DNA of 64,000 nt from contig VXAY01006800.1 of NCBI GenBank assembly GCA_013399855.1, forward strand, positions 1,640,392 through 1,704,391. The letters run 5' to 3'. Shown here piece after piece: positions 13,001 to 59,081 of the stretch. A program made the position numbers and the translations under genes. Origin of the DNA: Oxyruncus cristatus (taxonomy: Eukaryota > Chordata > Aves > Passeriformes > Cotingidae). Positions within the stretch are counted from its first letter, which is position 1. Each line of letters opens with the position of its first letter. The notes under the pieces were generated by a model. It was not told where the DNA came from and searched no databases. It saw nothing but the letters and a program-made list of their open reading frames with translations.

Positions 13001-16000
13001 TAGGAATGGAAGTAAGCATATGTTTTAAATTAATCACATGCATAAGTGTTGTCTTGAACCAGAGCAAAGCAGCACTTGGCATAAGTGAAAGCAATTTTCT
13101 GCAGCAAAAGTTAAATTCAGTCTTTAAATTTTAATGTCTCTGATTGACCTCTCCTTTCAGTATTGTTTATAGCCCACATTATTCTTCATTGTCTAAAATT
13201 TTCAGTTCATATCAAGTTAACGGCAAAATTCTTGATGCCTTGGAAATATCTTCTATTTCTTTCAAAAGAGCATTATTATTTTAATAATAGTTGAAAGTGT
13301 ATTATATTTCCTGAGTCACTGGTATCATAAATCAAACCCAGAACCCCATTTCTTTTCCCAAGCTACATGCAGAAATACGTAATTCCACTCCTAGCTCTCC
13401 ATATGTGCTTTTGCATAGTTTTTACTCTAACCACTGAAAAATGCCCGTAAAATAAATTGCAATGTGGAATTGATGTGCTATATAATCTGTGAGGAAACTG
13501 TCAGTTTTATTCTGACAATTCTCAAGGGATTCCAATGTCACAAACTGCAAGGAGGGTTAGAATTATGGAATTAGCCTTCAGAGCTGATTATTAATGTGTA
13601 ACGCTTATTTCATTTAAACTGGCATCCCATGTAAGCTGACACATCCAACACCTGAACTTCAGTTACTTGCTCCAGTGATGGGAATAACTTATTGCAACCA
13701 TGGAATATTTGGTATGCTGTCCTAAAAGGTGAAGGTGGAAAATCTCTCTTGGAGGAGTCATTGCTTACATTTTCAGTGACTTTTCAAACAGTTAAATGCA
13801 TCTGCAAGCACTTATGAAAAACACATCCTGCTTTATATCAACACTGGTGAGCCCCACTGAAAAATTCCACTGAATTGCATTGAAATCCAAGTTTTTGTCT
13901 ACCTTCACTGTTAACATTAGATTGTGTGTTTAAGCTACAGTCCTTTTTCATAAATTCCAGCTTTTAAAATATAGATAATGAATGGATACTACACATATTG
14001 CTTAACATTTTCATTCCACAGCCATGCCTTTAGCTGTTTTTTGATGTCATGACTGTTAAAAGAGGTGGGTTTGTCTTTACCATTGATTTAAATCTGATTC
14101 TCAGGGAAATGGTTAACTACATTAATAGCTATGAACTACCTTAGTTAGTTATGAATTGCAGTTTATGATGCCCTGGTGGGCTCATGTCTTCTTCTACAGA
14201 ACAAAATCCAGTTTCTATTCCCTATGCAGAACAAAATGTGAGCCATACACTATAAATCAGAAAGTGTGGATATTACATCTTCTTCAAGTATGGTTTCAAA
14301 AGAATTTTTCCCCACAGCTGATCAGTTCACCTGAGTACGTTTTTTTTTCTGTAAACAGTTTTAAATTTATTACTTCTTCCTTTCCTAGATACATCCATTT
14401 TTATTTTAATGAGGGGAAAATTAAGCAGAAAGCGTTAAGACTAGAAAAATCTACTTTTAACTCTCAGTTTGTCTCTCCATTTCTACATCTTTATTGAACT
14501 GATTCATTGACAAGTAGCTTAGCTGAAATCCCCAAGGCAAATCTTTTTCATGAATACCTTTAATTTTAATACCCAATTAGAGAATAAATAACATCGGACT
14601 GTTTTTATAAATATTTCCGTGACATCAAATTTTATGCCATTATTACTTCCAAGTCCCTCTGTGTGGTTTCAGGAAGTTTTTCTTTCCCCTCCTGAGTTCA
14701 CCTTACTCTTTTTTTATCCACCGTTGACTAAAAATGTTATGGTATTTAGCTTTGAAAAATAAATGGTATGTGATGTTTGCAAAGTGTGGAATGGGACTGA
14801 GATTTCCACACACAGAGAAATATTTCTTCATTGTTTGACATTTACCCAACAGCAGACGGGCAATAGTTACCACTGATGGGCAATTGCTGCTGATGCAGCA
14901 GAAAACAATATTCCTGCACCCCCAGTCTCTACTCAGGATGGTTATTTTCTGCTACATCAGCTTTAACTACTGTGCAAGGCTTAGGCCAGCATAAGAGCTT
15001 CTGGAGAGGTGAGATTATGAACTATGAACACCTTGTTACCTCAGGAGTTCTAGGAACGTTACTTAAAATTTGTATGGTATTTTTTTTTTTTTGTAATGTG
15101 GGGTGGCTTTTTCATTGCAAATAGTCATTAAAGAGATGTTCTATGTTTCCAGACCTGCATGCATTCTGAGCTACATCTCATTTTTTTATAGAAACTCTCT
15201 AACTAATGGGAATCTTACTTATTTACTGGAACTTGCATCAAAATTACATGTATTTTTAGACAACTGGGAATGGAAGACAGGTACATCAGCTTGTCTGACT
15301 GGGTGTTAAAATGTGAATACTGCTTTGAAGTGGATAGTCTGGTGACAAATTCAAGATTAACTGTTTTAGATGAAATGACAGAAATATTCATTTATTTATC
15401 AATTAGTGGGAACTAAGAGCTCTAGAACTTTCTCACCTTTCTTATATCTTTTTTCTTTCTGTCCTTCTCTCATTTTAAAATACTTTTTATTATCTTTCCA
15501 GTTTCCCACCTTCTGCTTCCTTGTTCCCTTCTTTTTATGCTGGGCTTTTTTTTTTTGTTTGTTTTCCCAGAAGAACATAACTGTTGTGAGTGGAGATACC
15601 TGAGGAGAATATTTTTTTAGCTTTTGGGGCAGTTGCACTTGCTTGTGAAGAGTTTTAGGTTGTAGGGTGGGATGGGAGGATATAGGTGAGTGATCTGAAG
15701 GGGAGTGGAGAATACAGCATTGCAGAGAGCAGACACATAATCAGGTTCCTGTACCTCTCAAAACCAAAACTTTCTAGGAACTGAGGTAGCATATGCTACA
15801 ATCCCCCAAATTAACAACAGCAGAATGTAACCAACAGCAGAAAAAAAAAAAACAACAAAAACCTTGCTATAATGACATAAGAACTAAATGGACCACATAT
15901 ACTTAAATAAAGAATACCAGGACATTATTTTGTCCAGTCTAGATATATCAAGCTTTCTTCTGTGCGAGTGTTGAGTGATTCTAATAAGTACTGGGAAAAT

Positions 16001-17104
16001 CAGGTCTAATAAAACCTGATATTTATGATTAAAAAGCCTCTTGGACCTCTTTGAAAATGTTTGCTGTAAGGGAGAGATACAGGGAGTTCCTCCTTAAAAT
16101 CCCAGGGAATTTGGATTCCTGTTGCATGTGATTTTACGCGTCACACAATATTTGCCTCATATATGACCAATGTGAACCTCAGATTTAGTTTAATGCACTG
16201 GTAGGTTGCATTTATCCAACATATTAATATAGTCTGCATTTCAGTAGACTTTTGAGTAAAACTGTTACACAGAACTGTAACTGCTAAACTATTGAAATGT
16301 TTGCTAGTCACACACTTGATGGTTGTGTGGTGTTTTTTTTATCAAACTTTCATGCTTTCTCTCTATTTGCCCTTTTATTCTCCCCTATCGCTGTGTTTTG
16401 TGGTATGGTGTTTTAGTAATATCTAAATTAAAAATATTTTCCTCTCACTTGATATTTTAATCAGAAATTAGCAGGCTTTTTTGTGAAAGCTGAGACAAGC
16501 ATAGCATTGCAAATGAAAATTTAAATTGTAAATTCTTTCTCAGACTTTACAGCCTTATACAGACAAATTTAACCAAGCTGCCAATATTTTTTTATACTGA
16601 TATTCTGTTAAATCCACTGCAAAAAACACAATGTTCTGAAAACCATAACTGGGGATTCATTCCTAAGCACACTTCTATGGAGAAGATATATAAACATCGC
16701 AAAACTATGAAGAGAAGATAACACAGTATGATATATTTAACAACTACCGGGAAAAAAATGCTTAAAGGGGGAAAACACATTCCATGACTAGATATCTACT
16801 TAATGTTTAGATAATCTGAAGAAAAGATAGAGGAATCTTCCCTCCCTACTCCCATAGAAATGAAATAAGTGTAATTCTAGTGCATATTTTTCTGTTTCTT
16901 TTTGGGCAGTGCACACACAATGGTGATTTGTAGAAACCCAGAGATTTTTTTACTCGTACATCAGTGAGCAACCATAATTGTGTTTTCTCCCTAATGAAGT
17001 CAATCCATTACAAAGGTATAACTTAGTTAAAGCTCGTCTCTAAGGACTTTGTTTCTTTGCCTGTGGGGTTCACGGTGTTCTCTGTGATTCTCTCTTTTTT
17101 TAAG

Positions 17105-51668
<34,564 letters not shown>

Positions 51669-52421
51669 TGGACAAAATCCATCCACTGTTTCTGAGCAAA
51701 AGGACTTAAGTAAGAGGGAGAAATCAGTCTTGATTTGAGTAAATTACACAGGTTTATATATATAAAATATTGGGACTGAAAAAAAATGCTATGGTAAGTT
51801 ATGTTGTACACATGATGACTGTTTAGAAGCATTTTAAACAAAATCTTCTTGGCTATTTGGTTCTAAGTCAATGCTTTAGGGAGGATGTGACAATCTTCAG
51901 ACTTTGAGTGCTTGAACCAGTCTCCTGTGTGGACCGTGCTTGTGCTGTATATTGTTGCACATGATGGCATATTTAACAAATTCAAATAGCTAAGCATTCA
52001 CAAATGGATGAAAAATATAACACATTTCTTTGTTTCACAAATTTCTCATGCTTCTGAAAGTGGCACGTTTAAGATCTTTCCTTTTGATTGTGACCTGTCT
52101 GAGTTTATCACTGAGAACAATGAGTTATGCTAATACAGTGTTTCTGTATTAACACTGCTATTTCTAAAGGTAGTAAAGGGAATTCCTATTTACTTTCCAC
52201 CATTTTTTTTTCCCCATATCAATCATTTATGGAGTACAATGTGCTCTCACAGCTAAATAATATTGCCTAGTAACTTGATGTGAGTCAAATGCATGCTGAG
52301 AACACAGACAGAATGAAATTCATCAATTTATCTGTATAAGAAGTTGAAACAATGGTTTAGAGAGAAAACGAGTCCATCTTGTGTCTAATACATTGCATTA
52401 GTGATGACACGAATTAAAAGA

Positions 52422-52435
52422 TCGCCCTCTTGTGG
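52422..52435 (-). promoter_or_regulatory. CTCF-like motif in the 3' UTR
   Basis: CGCCCTCTTGTGG is the reverse complement of CCACAAGAGGGCG, close to the CTCF core CCASYAGRKGGC. It stands out in AT-rich sequence at the 3' end of SEMA3E, where a domain boundary site would be plausible. Confidence 0.4.
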
Positions 52436-52862
52436 TAAAAAAAAGCAAAACCTGATACTAAAGTTAATTTTCTGAAGAAATGTGTATAAGCAGAGAAGTA
52501 TTACCGAGATCTACAGCTGGTTTGTTTTCAGCAGACACTTCTAGTTCCATGTGCTAAACCCACAGATTTAGAAGTCATTTATACTGGAAAGGCAGCATTT
52601 AAAGTAAGCGATGCTTTATGTTGGTAACGAGCTTTTGGGGTAAAACACAGTCATAAAAAGTTAAGATGTAGATTAAAAACTAGAACAGCATTACAGCTGT
52701 GTTTCTATAGTTTCAGGATCTACTCCACATAAATATTTTTCTGATATGCGGTCTCTGGTCTAAAGGGCTGCTTTGCTGCTCTTGTAAGTGATACCAGGGG
52801 ATACCAGGGCAGATCGAAAGAACTAAGTTGCTTACAATCTAGGTCTTTCAAGACTTACTATC

Positions 52863-52864
52863 AA

Positions 52865-52896
<32 letters not shown>

Positions 52897-52912
52897 AAAA
52901 AAAGGAAAAAAA
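52863..52912. repeat. Interrupted poly-A tract in the 3' UTR
   Basis: Two A runs of about 20 bases each are separated by a single G, then GG and a further run of seven A. It is transcribed in sense with SEMA3E if the UTR extends this far. A second A run of about 15 lies at 53030-53044. Confidence 0.95.
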
Positions 52913-53954
52913 TCTTTCTGTAAGTACAAAAAAACAGATGTAGAAAATGCAGAAAAACTAGTATTTCACTACCTGAGAAATCTGATAGTACAATATGAAG
53001 TGCATATTGGATTTTTTTAATTGGAAATTAAAAAAAAAAAAAAAGATAAGGAAGTTATAAACACAAATGAGTCACAAATTACTTAATTCCTAAACTGAGA
53101 ACATGATGCCGGAATGGAAATAGCCTAGCTGATTTAGATTTTCATGCCATCAAGAAAATATGCAAGGGATTCATCAGCTCTAAAAAGCTTCAACTTCTAA
53201 TTTGGAAACAGTGGAAATTAACAGCCTGGATAATAGAGATTTGTGGTTTGCTGTGTTAACAAATGCAGCAATCAGTGCTAACCCAGTGTTGTTTTCCAAA
53301 CAGGCTGTTTGGACAGGAGCTCGCAGCTGCTGTCAGGACCAGGGAGCCTTGCTGTGCTCCTCTGGGAGTGGAGACTGTCCTGGTTCTTGAAAAGAGCTCA
53401 TGGGCACATTTTCAGCAACGGAGTATGAGGAAAATAGTGTTATCACCTTGTGTGGGTGTAGCAGCAGTTAAATCTTTCCATCAGCCTGTTAAGAAAATCA
53501 GTTGATCTGAGAGTTTGCACTTCATTTGTCTAGGAGATGGGAGCAGACACTCTGCACACCCTTGCATGAATTCATGCACTTACTAACTTTGATCTGATAG
53601 AGGAGACTGGATAAATTCAGTTTTCTGTGACAGTTTAATGGAATTTAGCTGCAGTTAGGATCCTGTATTTGTTTACAGCTATATAGAAAGTGCTATAACT
53701 GAAGGCTGTGGCAGGGAACTTACACAGACCAAGTGTCCCTGATTTATACTTAATCCTCACTGCCATCCTTGATGGAAAAGCCATCATTTTAAAACGCTAT
53801 TGAAATCCTTTTCTGATTAATTATGGAGTCCACTTCTTTTAAACATCAATGGGAGTTACTTTTTACTTTTTTGTTAATTTGCAAGTATCTAGTGCCAAAT
53901 GTATCGTTAACCTACTATTAGAAAAGAATGACAGCGTCCCAGCCACATGAAAGA

Positions 53955-53960
53955 AATAAA
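53955..53960 (+). terminator. Candidate SEMA3E polyadenylation signal AATAAA
   Basis: This is the first exact AATAAA on the + strand after the SEMA3E stop codon, about 2.3 kb downstream. The following 40 bases contain short T-rich and GT-containing stretches but no strong GT-rich element, so its use is plausible rather than shown. Confidence 0.45.
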
Positions 53961-53980
53961 ACTTTATGTCTCATTCTCTG

Positions 53981-56900
53981 AGATTTCACATGGAAACTGT
54001 GTCATATGGAGATCAGGATTTAATATGAGAGTGTATTTTTAGCTCCCCATTCCTTTAGTGGTTACATGTGGAAAATTGCATTACACCTTTATTTACCTTT
54101 TAAAATTCAAATTTTTAGCTTACACCTAGGTCATTTCATGGTTGCAATGGCTGTGAGAGTTCAGAACTACAAGGTCTTGTTCAAAGAGTGCTCTGACATC
54201 TATAGAAGAAGAGAAAGAGTGACAATGTATTTTGGAAGGATATGCACAAATGTGCTCATACACAATGTTATTTAAAATGCTTCTTTGTATATTTGGGGGG
54301 CATTGTCTGCTTCTTTTCATTATGAGTTTGCTGTATGTTGTATGTGCATGAAGTGGTCAAACTATAAATATAATTAAGAACCATTTTTGGCTGAAATAAT
54401 CTCTATTATGTCTTAGTATTTATTTTCCCCAGGCAGTATGATTATATGCAGGTCACTATTCACACAGGGTTATTTACAGTTGTTTTTCACCAGGTATTTC
54501 CTGAGCGGAGAACACAGATCAGGACAGAAAGATCTTCCTATAGAAGATCCTGGGCCAAGTGGGAAACTGTTGCGGGGTAATGAGTAGATTTAGTCTATTA
54601 ATGTCAGGTAGGTTTGGGCAACTATTAAAGCATCATCTGATGCATGAATGTATTTTAAGAGTGGAACCTGGTCGCTTAAACCCAGAAGATTCCAACTGAT
54701 AGAAATTGACTGAGAAACAACAATTTGGATAAAGCTTTGGACTCTACCCTGTTTCGTGAGGAGGGAAAAGCCAGATCGCTTGGAGTAAACACTTTCTTTG
54801 CTTTGCTCTTGCTCTTTTGTTGTCAAGGAGGCTGTTGTCATCACCTTGCACAAAATGCTGTGCTCTCAGATTCTGTCGGGACATCAAGGCAGCAGAGTGC
54901 TAACCTGATGTAAAATTCCTGGCTTGTATATCTCAAAACACCACTGTCTTGTAGCATGAAACAGATCTCTTTAAGCAGATAAGAGGGAAAAATAATTGCC
55001 CTGCACCCAGCTACCTGAATAGTAAAGTTAACAGTCATATTTGAAGAAATGCTTGAATTAACATAATATTCATAGTTCTAGAGTTATTGAATTTCTCTTA
55101 TTCTTTTATTTTCTTTTAACTGGGGGGAGGGGAAGGCAGTGTTGGGGAAATCAATTTTCTTTTCCCCTAAAAGGCAGACATTCAGTTTCCCTTTTTTTAA
55201 AAGTCCAGTAATCTCCTTAGTCTACCTTGGAGCAATGAGGCTGGAGTTATTTATGCAACTTATGTCTCTGGCTCCAGAAGGCACAAATGCCTCTGAAAGC
55301 TGCACTGTCCAGATAAGAGGCACTGAAAGTGAACTTCTCTACAGCTGTGACCTAGCAGGATACCTGCAATTCCTATCAGTCTTAGAATCCTCTTCACTTC
55401 ACCAAATTGCTGTTTTTAATGGAGAATTCATTCCCAGTTAACATGAGTATTTATTGTAAATGGAGCCATGATGGGCAGGTCTCACCCTTGGGTTGTATTT
55501 ATTTTTTATGTTAACAGTGAGTGTTGCGGGTTTTTTTAATTTTATTTTTTTTAGGCAATAGGTTATCTGACTAGCACTGTAAACAGGAAGATGGCAGAGC
55601 TAGCAATGTAAAAGCTACTGGTCACTATGAGTTAATCAACTTTCTACAGTGATGCACACATTGATGAACAAATTTACCAAACATCAAACTAATCCAACAC
55701 TGTAATCTCATTTCACAGAATGATTTTTCTCCTTTGAGATATGCCTCTCCTGTAATCTTGAACTAGGAAATATTTTGTTAAGCATTTGTGCACATGTGCT
55801 CATAATTTGCTGAAGTGAGAGGTGCAAGATAGAGCGTAGTTGAACATAGTTGAACCATGGGAGGCTTGTTTGTCTAATTCCTTGATTTCCTGGGGTTCTT
55901 ATCCCTATCTAAAAAGAGAAGATTTAATTGCAGGAGAAGAAGCCTCCATCCATGAATGGTTTGGTGAGTCACAAATCCTATTTCAGAGCATCTGTAGACT
56001 AAAGAGCCATTGTGAATAACTTGTTTCCGCAGATTTCCCCAATGGCAGATAAGACACAGAAAATGCCTTTGAAAGAAAACATCTCTTTACTTGCAAAGTC
56101 AATTAATTCAACAGCAGAATTTCACGTCTTTAAAAGTGTTTTTGCATATCTTTGAAAATCTGTGTTAGAAGATCAGTCTAGGATTACATTTATTGTGGCT
56201 GCGTTTGTAGCATATAAATGATGAACTCTCAAAATATCTCTAGTCAATTTGAATTTCAGAATATCCATCACACATACACACAGCCCATGCTGATGTTTTC
56301 TCACTCTGAAGAATCACACTTGCCAAGTCCCCTCAACTTGAACTTCAAGCATGTCTGTGTCATTATTATTGACATAATAATGTCAATAATCATCATCATT
56401 ATCATCATAAGCCACAACAGCAGTAATTCACTGTTTTCTCCCTTTCCCGATAATAAGAAATGAAAGTTGAAGACCAATGGGCATGATAAATTCACTGTGA
56501 GCATTTCCTGTATTTTAATTTGCAAGGTGTATTAAAAAGTGCTATCAATCAGAACTTGAAGAATGCACAGTGGACTTTGTCATAATCAAGGTAATGGAAA
56601 TATTCCACCTGTAGCTTTAACTCGGGCATAGAGATTATTAGTATTTAATTTACTGTATTTTCGTCTGCTTAAATGTGTTACTTGGTACATTACTACTCTG
56701 CAATCGTTAAAAATGATGAACATTTGATAGTGCTTTTTATGCTTTAAATTGGTTTATTTTCACAACAGCCACCAGAGGGATGTAAAAGACATTTTTGCAT
56801 CCCTTAATCTGTTGTTTACAGGAGCAGAAAAGGCCTGTGGCCAAAGCTCCCCGTGACAGAGTGCAGTGTCGTGCTGCAGAGAAGTGCCAGGTGAGAGGGC

Positions 56901-58681
56901 AAGTTAAATCAACATGGTACAGTGTCATTTGGGGACCTCAGCTTGTGCTCCAAAAACAGGGTGTAAGGACATCTTTGTACTAATCAACTTTTTTTTTCAG
57001 GCAGGCAGCTTTTGTTTCTGGTTGTATAGGCTGACACATCCTGCTCAGTCATTTCTGTTACAGAGTGGAAGCTTTTGGAGGAGGGTCCAAGTGAAAAATC
57101 AGAGTTTAGTAAGTCCATCAAGAAATATAAATCCTTTTTACAGTGATGTCAATTCGTGGTCTTGTCAGCCTGAGTCCAGAGTGCAGCCCATATTAACATT
57201 TAAAGCACAAAAGCCTGTGGTTGGTCAGCTTTTTTTTTCCTTCTAATTGTTGGTGAAAATAAACATAAATTTTTAGATTGCAATCTACCCATCCTTTTAA
57301 ATGTGCTCATTAGGATGAGAGGTTTCATCAGACTAACTCCACCACAATGCTTTCAGGTAATCATAAAAACCATTCCGAACTACTTTTTGTCTCAAAATAA
57401 ATACTCCAAAATATCAGAGCTATAGTATAGATGAAAATATGTTAACTACTTCTCAGCAGTTTTGCCTTAGAGAACTAGTAAATAAAGTCAATGGGGAGGG
57501 TGAAATTGACATCATTCAACAAGAAAATATATGGTGGGGAATAGTTTTGTTCAGAGGGATTTTTTTTTAATATACTCTCATAGATAATGTTTCATCAGAG
57601 AATAATTTTAAGAAATCATTATTATTTAGATTTGCTTGGAAACTAGGGAAATTAAGAGTTTAACCTACATTTATGTCACGTTTCTGTGGAAAAAAGATAT
57701 TCACAAACCTGAAATATAACTTTCAAAAAATTTCTGCCTTTCTACCTTTTAATCATCTTGGAAAAGACCAGAGGTGGGGAGTTTTAGCATCTAAAAACTA
57801 CAACAATTTTTTAAAATGTGCATTGACCTTTTAAGAGTGTGCACATGAAAAAAAAAATCATTTAATTTGCAGTATATAAAATTATGATCCTAGAACATTA
57901 CCATTTCTGTTCTGCACTCTGGCTTTTTGACTGCCACTCTTGTGGCATTGTTTTGTGAATTCTATTAGATGTTAGACCAGGCACAGGGTACTGTGAGCTG
58001 GTAGATGAATATTTGGCTGCAAGTTATTTATATGGGTATATAAAGTGTCTATAATGATATGAGAACTGCTCACATGCAGAAACTTCCAGAAAAGACCTTG
58101 AATTGTGATTTATTGTCATACTCCTGTGCCTAAGTCGATTATGAATTGTGGAGACTTTTTAATTGCAAAGAGAATATGATCCAGAAAAGCAGAAACATCT
58201 TTTTGTTGTTTAAAAAAAAAAAAATTCCCTTCCATCCATCCTTTTCAAATCCATTAAATGTGCAAATTTGGAAACAAAAGTGGAGAATTTGCAAGAGTGT
58301 CCTTTCTGGACACTGTCCTTTCTTCTTGGTGCTTCCTGACTTTGGTTTGTGTTTTTGGTGGTGAACGTAGGCTCAGTATGGACTCAAGCCCCCCCATCCT
58401 CTTCTGTAGCTCTCAGCAGAGCTGAAGCCAACAAGAGCATTTCCACTTGCTCAACTTGTGCCGGTGAAGGAAAGTAAAGCTTCAGAGGGTTAACCAAAGT
58501 ATCTTGCTCTAGGAAAGCTAACCGCCCTTCATATCTAGCCTGCTCAAAGGAAATTTTGTTCTGTTCCGTTCAGTAGACCTGGACCCACAGAAGAACACGA
58601 GGAGCGTTACACAAAGGGCTCAGGGGTAATAAATTAAGGCAAAGTAAGCTAGGGTAGACATCTGAATAGGTAAAGTAGGCC
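53981..58681. other. Intergenic sequence downstream of SEMA3E
   Basis: AT-rich DNA without recognisable exons. The only structures I see are the ATT/ATC-rich stretch with a perfect hairpin at 56365-56390 and scattered A and T runs. In mammals the next gene downstream of SEMA3E is PCLO in the same orientation; none of its exons is recognisable here. Confidence 0.7.
56365..56390. repeat. Perfect 11-bp inverted repeat with 4-base loop
   Basis: The left arm ATTATTGACAT (56365-56375) and the right arm ATGTCAATAAT (56380-56390) are exact reverse complements around AATA. It sits in an ATT/ATC-rich low-complexity stretch downstream of SEMA3E. Confidence 0.9.
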
Positions 58682-58933
58682 TGAAGCCAAGGCTTTCTCC
58701 AAGCTTCAGTGACTGGGGCAAAGACAATGGAAAGTTAGAGAGGTCATAGTGAGGAAGACTTCAGGGACCCCAGACTCAGTGATGAAGTAACAGGATGTAC
58801 CACCAAATTATTCCCCAAAATGAAGACCACGCCCTGGACTCCTTCCTAACTCCACCTGCTATGAATGTTGTAATCTAATAATGTAATAGTATGAATATGT
58901 ATGTAAAGATGTTGTAATCACCTTCAAAAACTG

Positions 58934-58940
58934 TATAAAT
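58934..58940 (+). promoter_or_regulatory. TATA-like box of the LTR
   Basis: TATAAAT stands upstream of the GC-rich block and AATAAA in the LTR-like segment, on the same strand as SEMA3E. Its spacing fits an LTR promoter. Whether it is active is unknown. Confidence 0.45.
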
Positions 58941-59009
58941 TGCCTGACCTTACACTGACCACTTCGAAGCTCTTTGTCCAGCGCGAGCTGGGGGCTTCCC
59001 GCGATCGCG

Positions 59010-59015
59010 AATAAA
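59010..59015 (+). terminator. LTR polyadenylation signal AATAAA
   Basis: AATAAA follows directly after GCGATCGCG and precedes TACCTTGCTG, the usual arrangement at the R region of avian LTRs. Confidence 0.5.
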
Positions 59016-59081
59016 TACCTTGCTGTTTAAGGACATAAAACTTTGTCTCTAAGCAGTCTTTATCAGCCTTTTTGGGCTTCA

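Larger units (their letters stand above)
1..17104 (+). other. SEMA3E: SEMA3E intron 4 (3' part), possibly with more upstream intron
   Basis: This AT-rich sequence shows no recognisable coding exon. I looked for the expected exon 4 content (a CGTGAF-type motif and the NYVRVL region) on the + strand and did not see it. Two CR1 fragments (2.0 and 3.5 kb), a T tract near 9.29 kb and several A-rich stretches are the only identifiable elements. Open frames here, such as the 123-codon frame at 9012-9383, have no recognisable protein features. Assignment to intron 4 rests on exon 5 entering in phase 0. Confidence 0.7.
51669..53980 (+). other. SEMA3E: Probable SEMA3E 3' untranslated region
   Basis: This is AT-rich non-coding sequence directly after the stop codon. 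ATTAAA variants occur at 52413, 52672 and 53028. The first canonical AATAAA is at 53955-53960, giving a UTR of about 2.3 kb if it is used. The region contains a long interrupted A tract (52863-52912) and a CTCF-like motif near 52423. The true end could be at an earlier variant signal or further downstream. Confidence 0.6.
58682..59081 (+). mobile_element. Endogenous-retrovirus-like solo LTR (boundaries uncertain)
   Basis: The segment has a promoter-like TATAAAT at 58934-58940. About 70 bases on comes a GC-rich CGCGAGCTGGGGGCTTCCCG block and then AATAAA at 59010-59015 with TTTGTCTCTAAGCAGTCTTT after it, which is an R/U5-like order typical of avian retroviral LTRs. GGCTTCA at 59075-59081 is the exact reverse complement of TGAAGCC at 58682-58688, giving TG...CA ends and a 400-bp unit. 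Alternative 5' ends are the second TGAAGCC at 58423 and a TGAAGACC at 58821. I saw no clear target-site duplication and no gag, pol or env sequence next to it. Confidence 0.55.
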
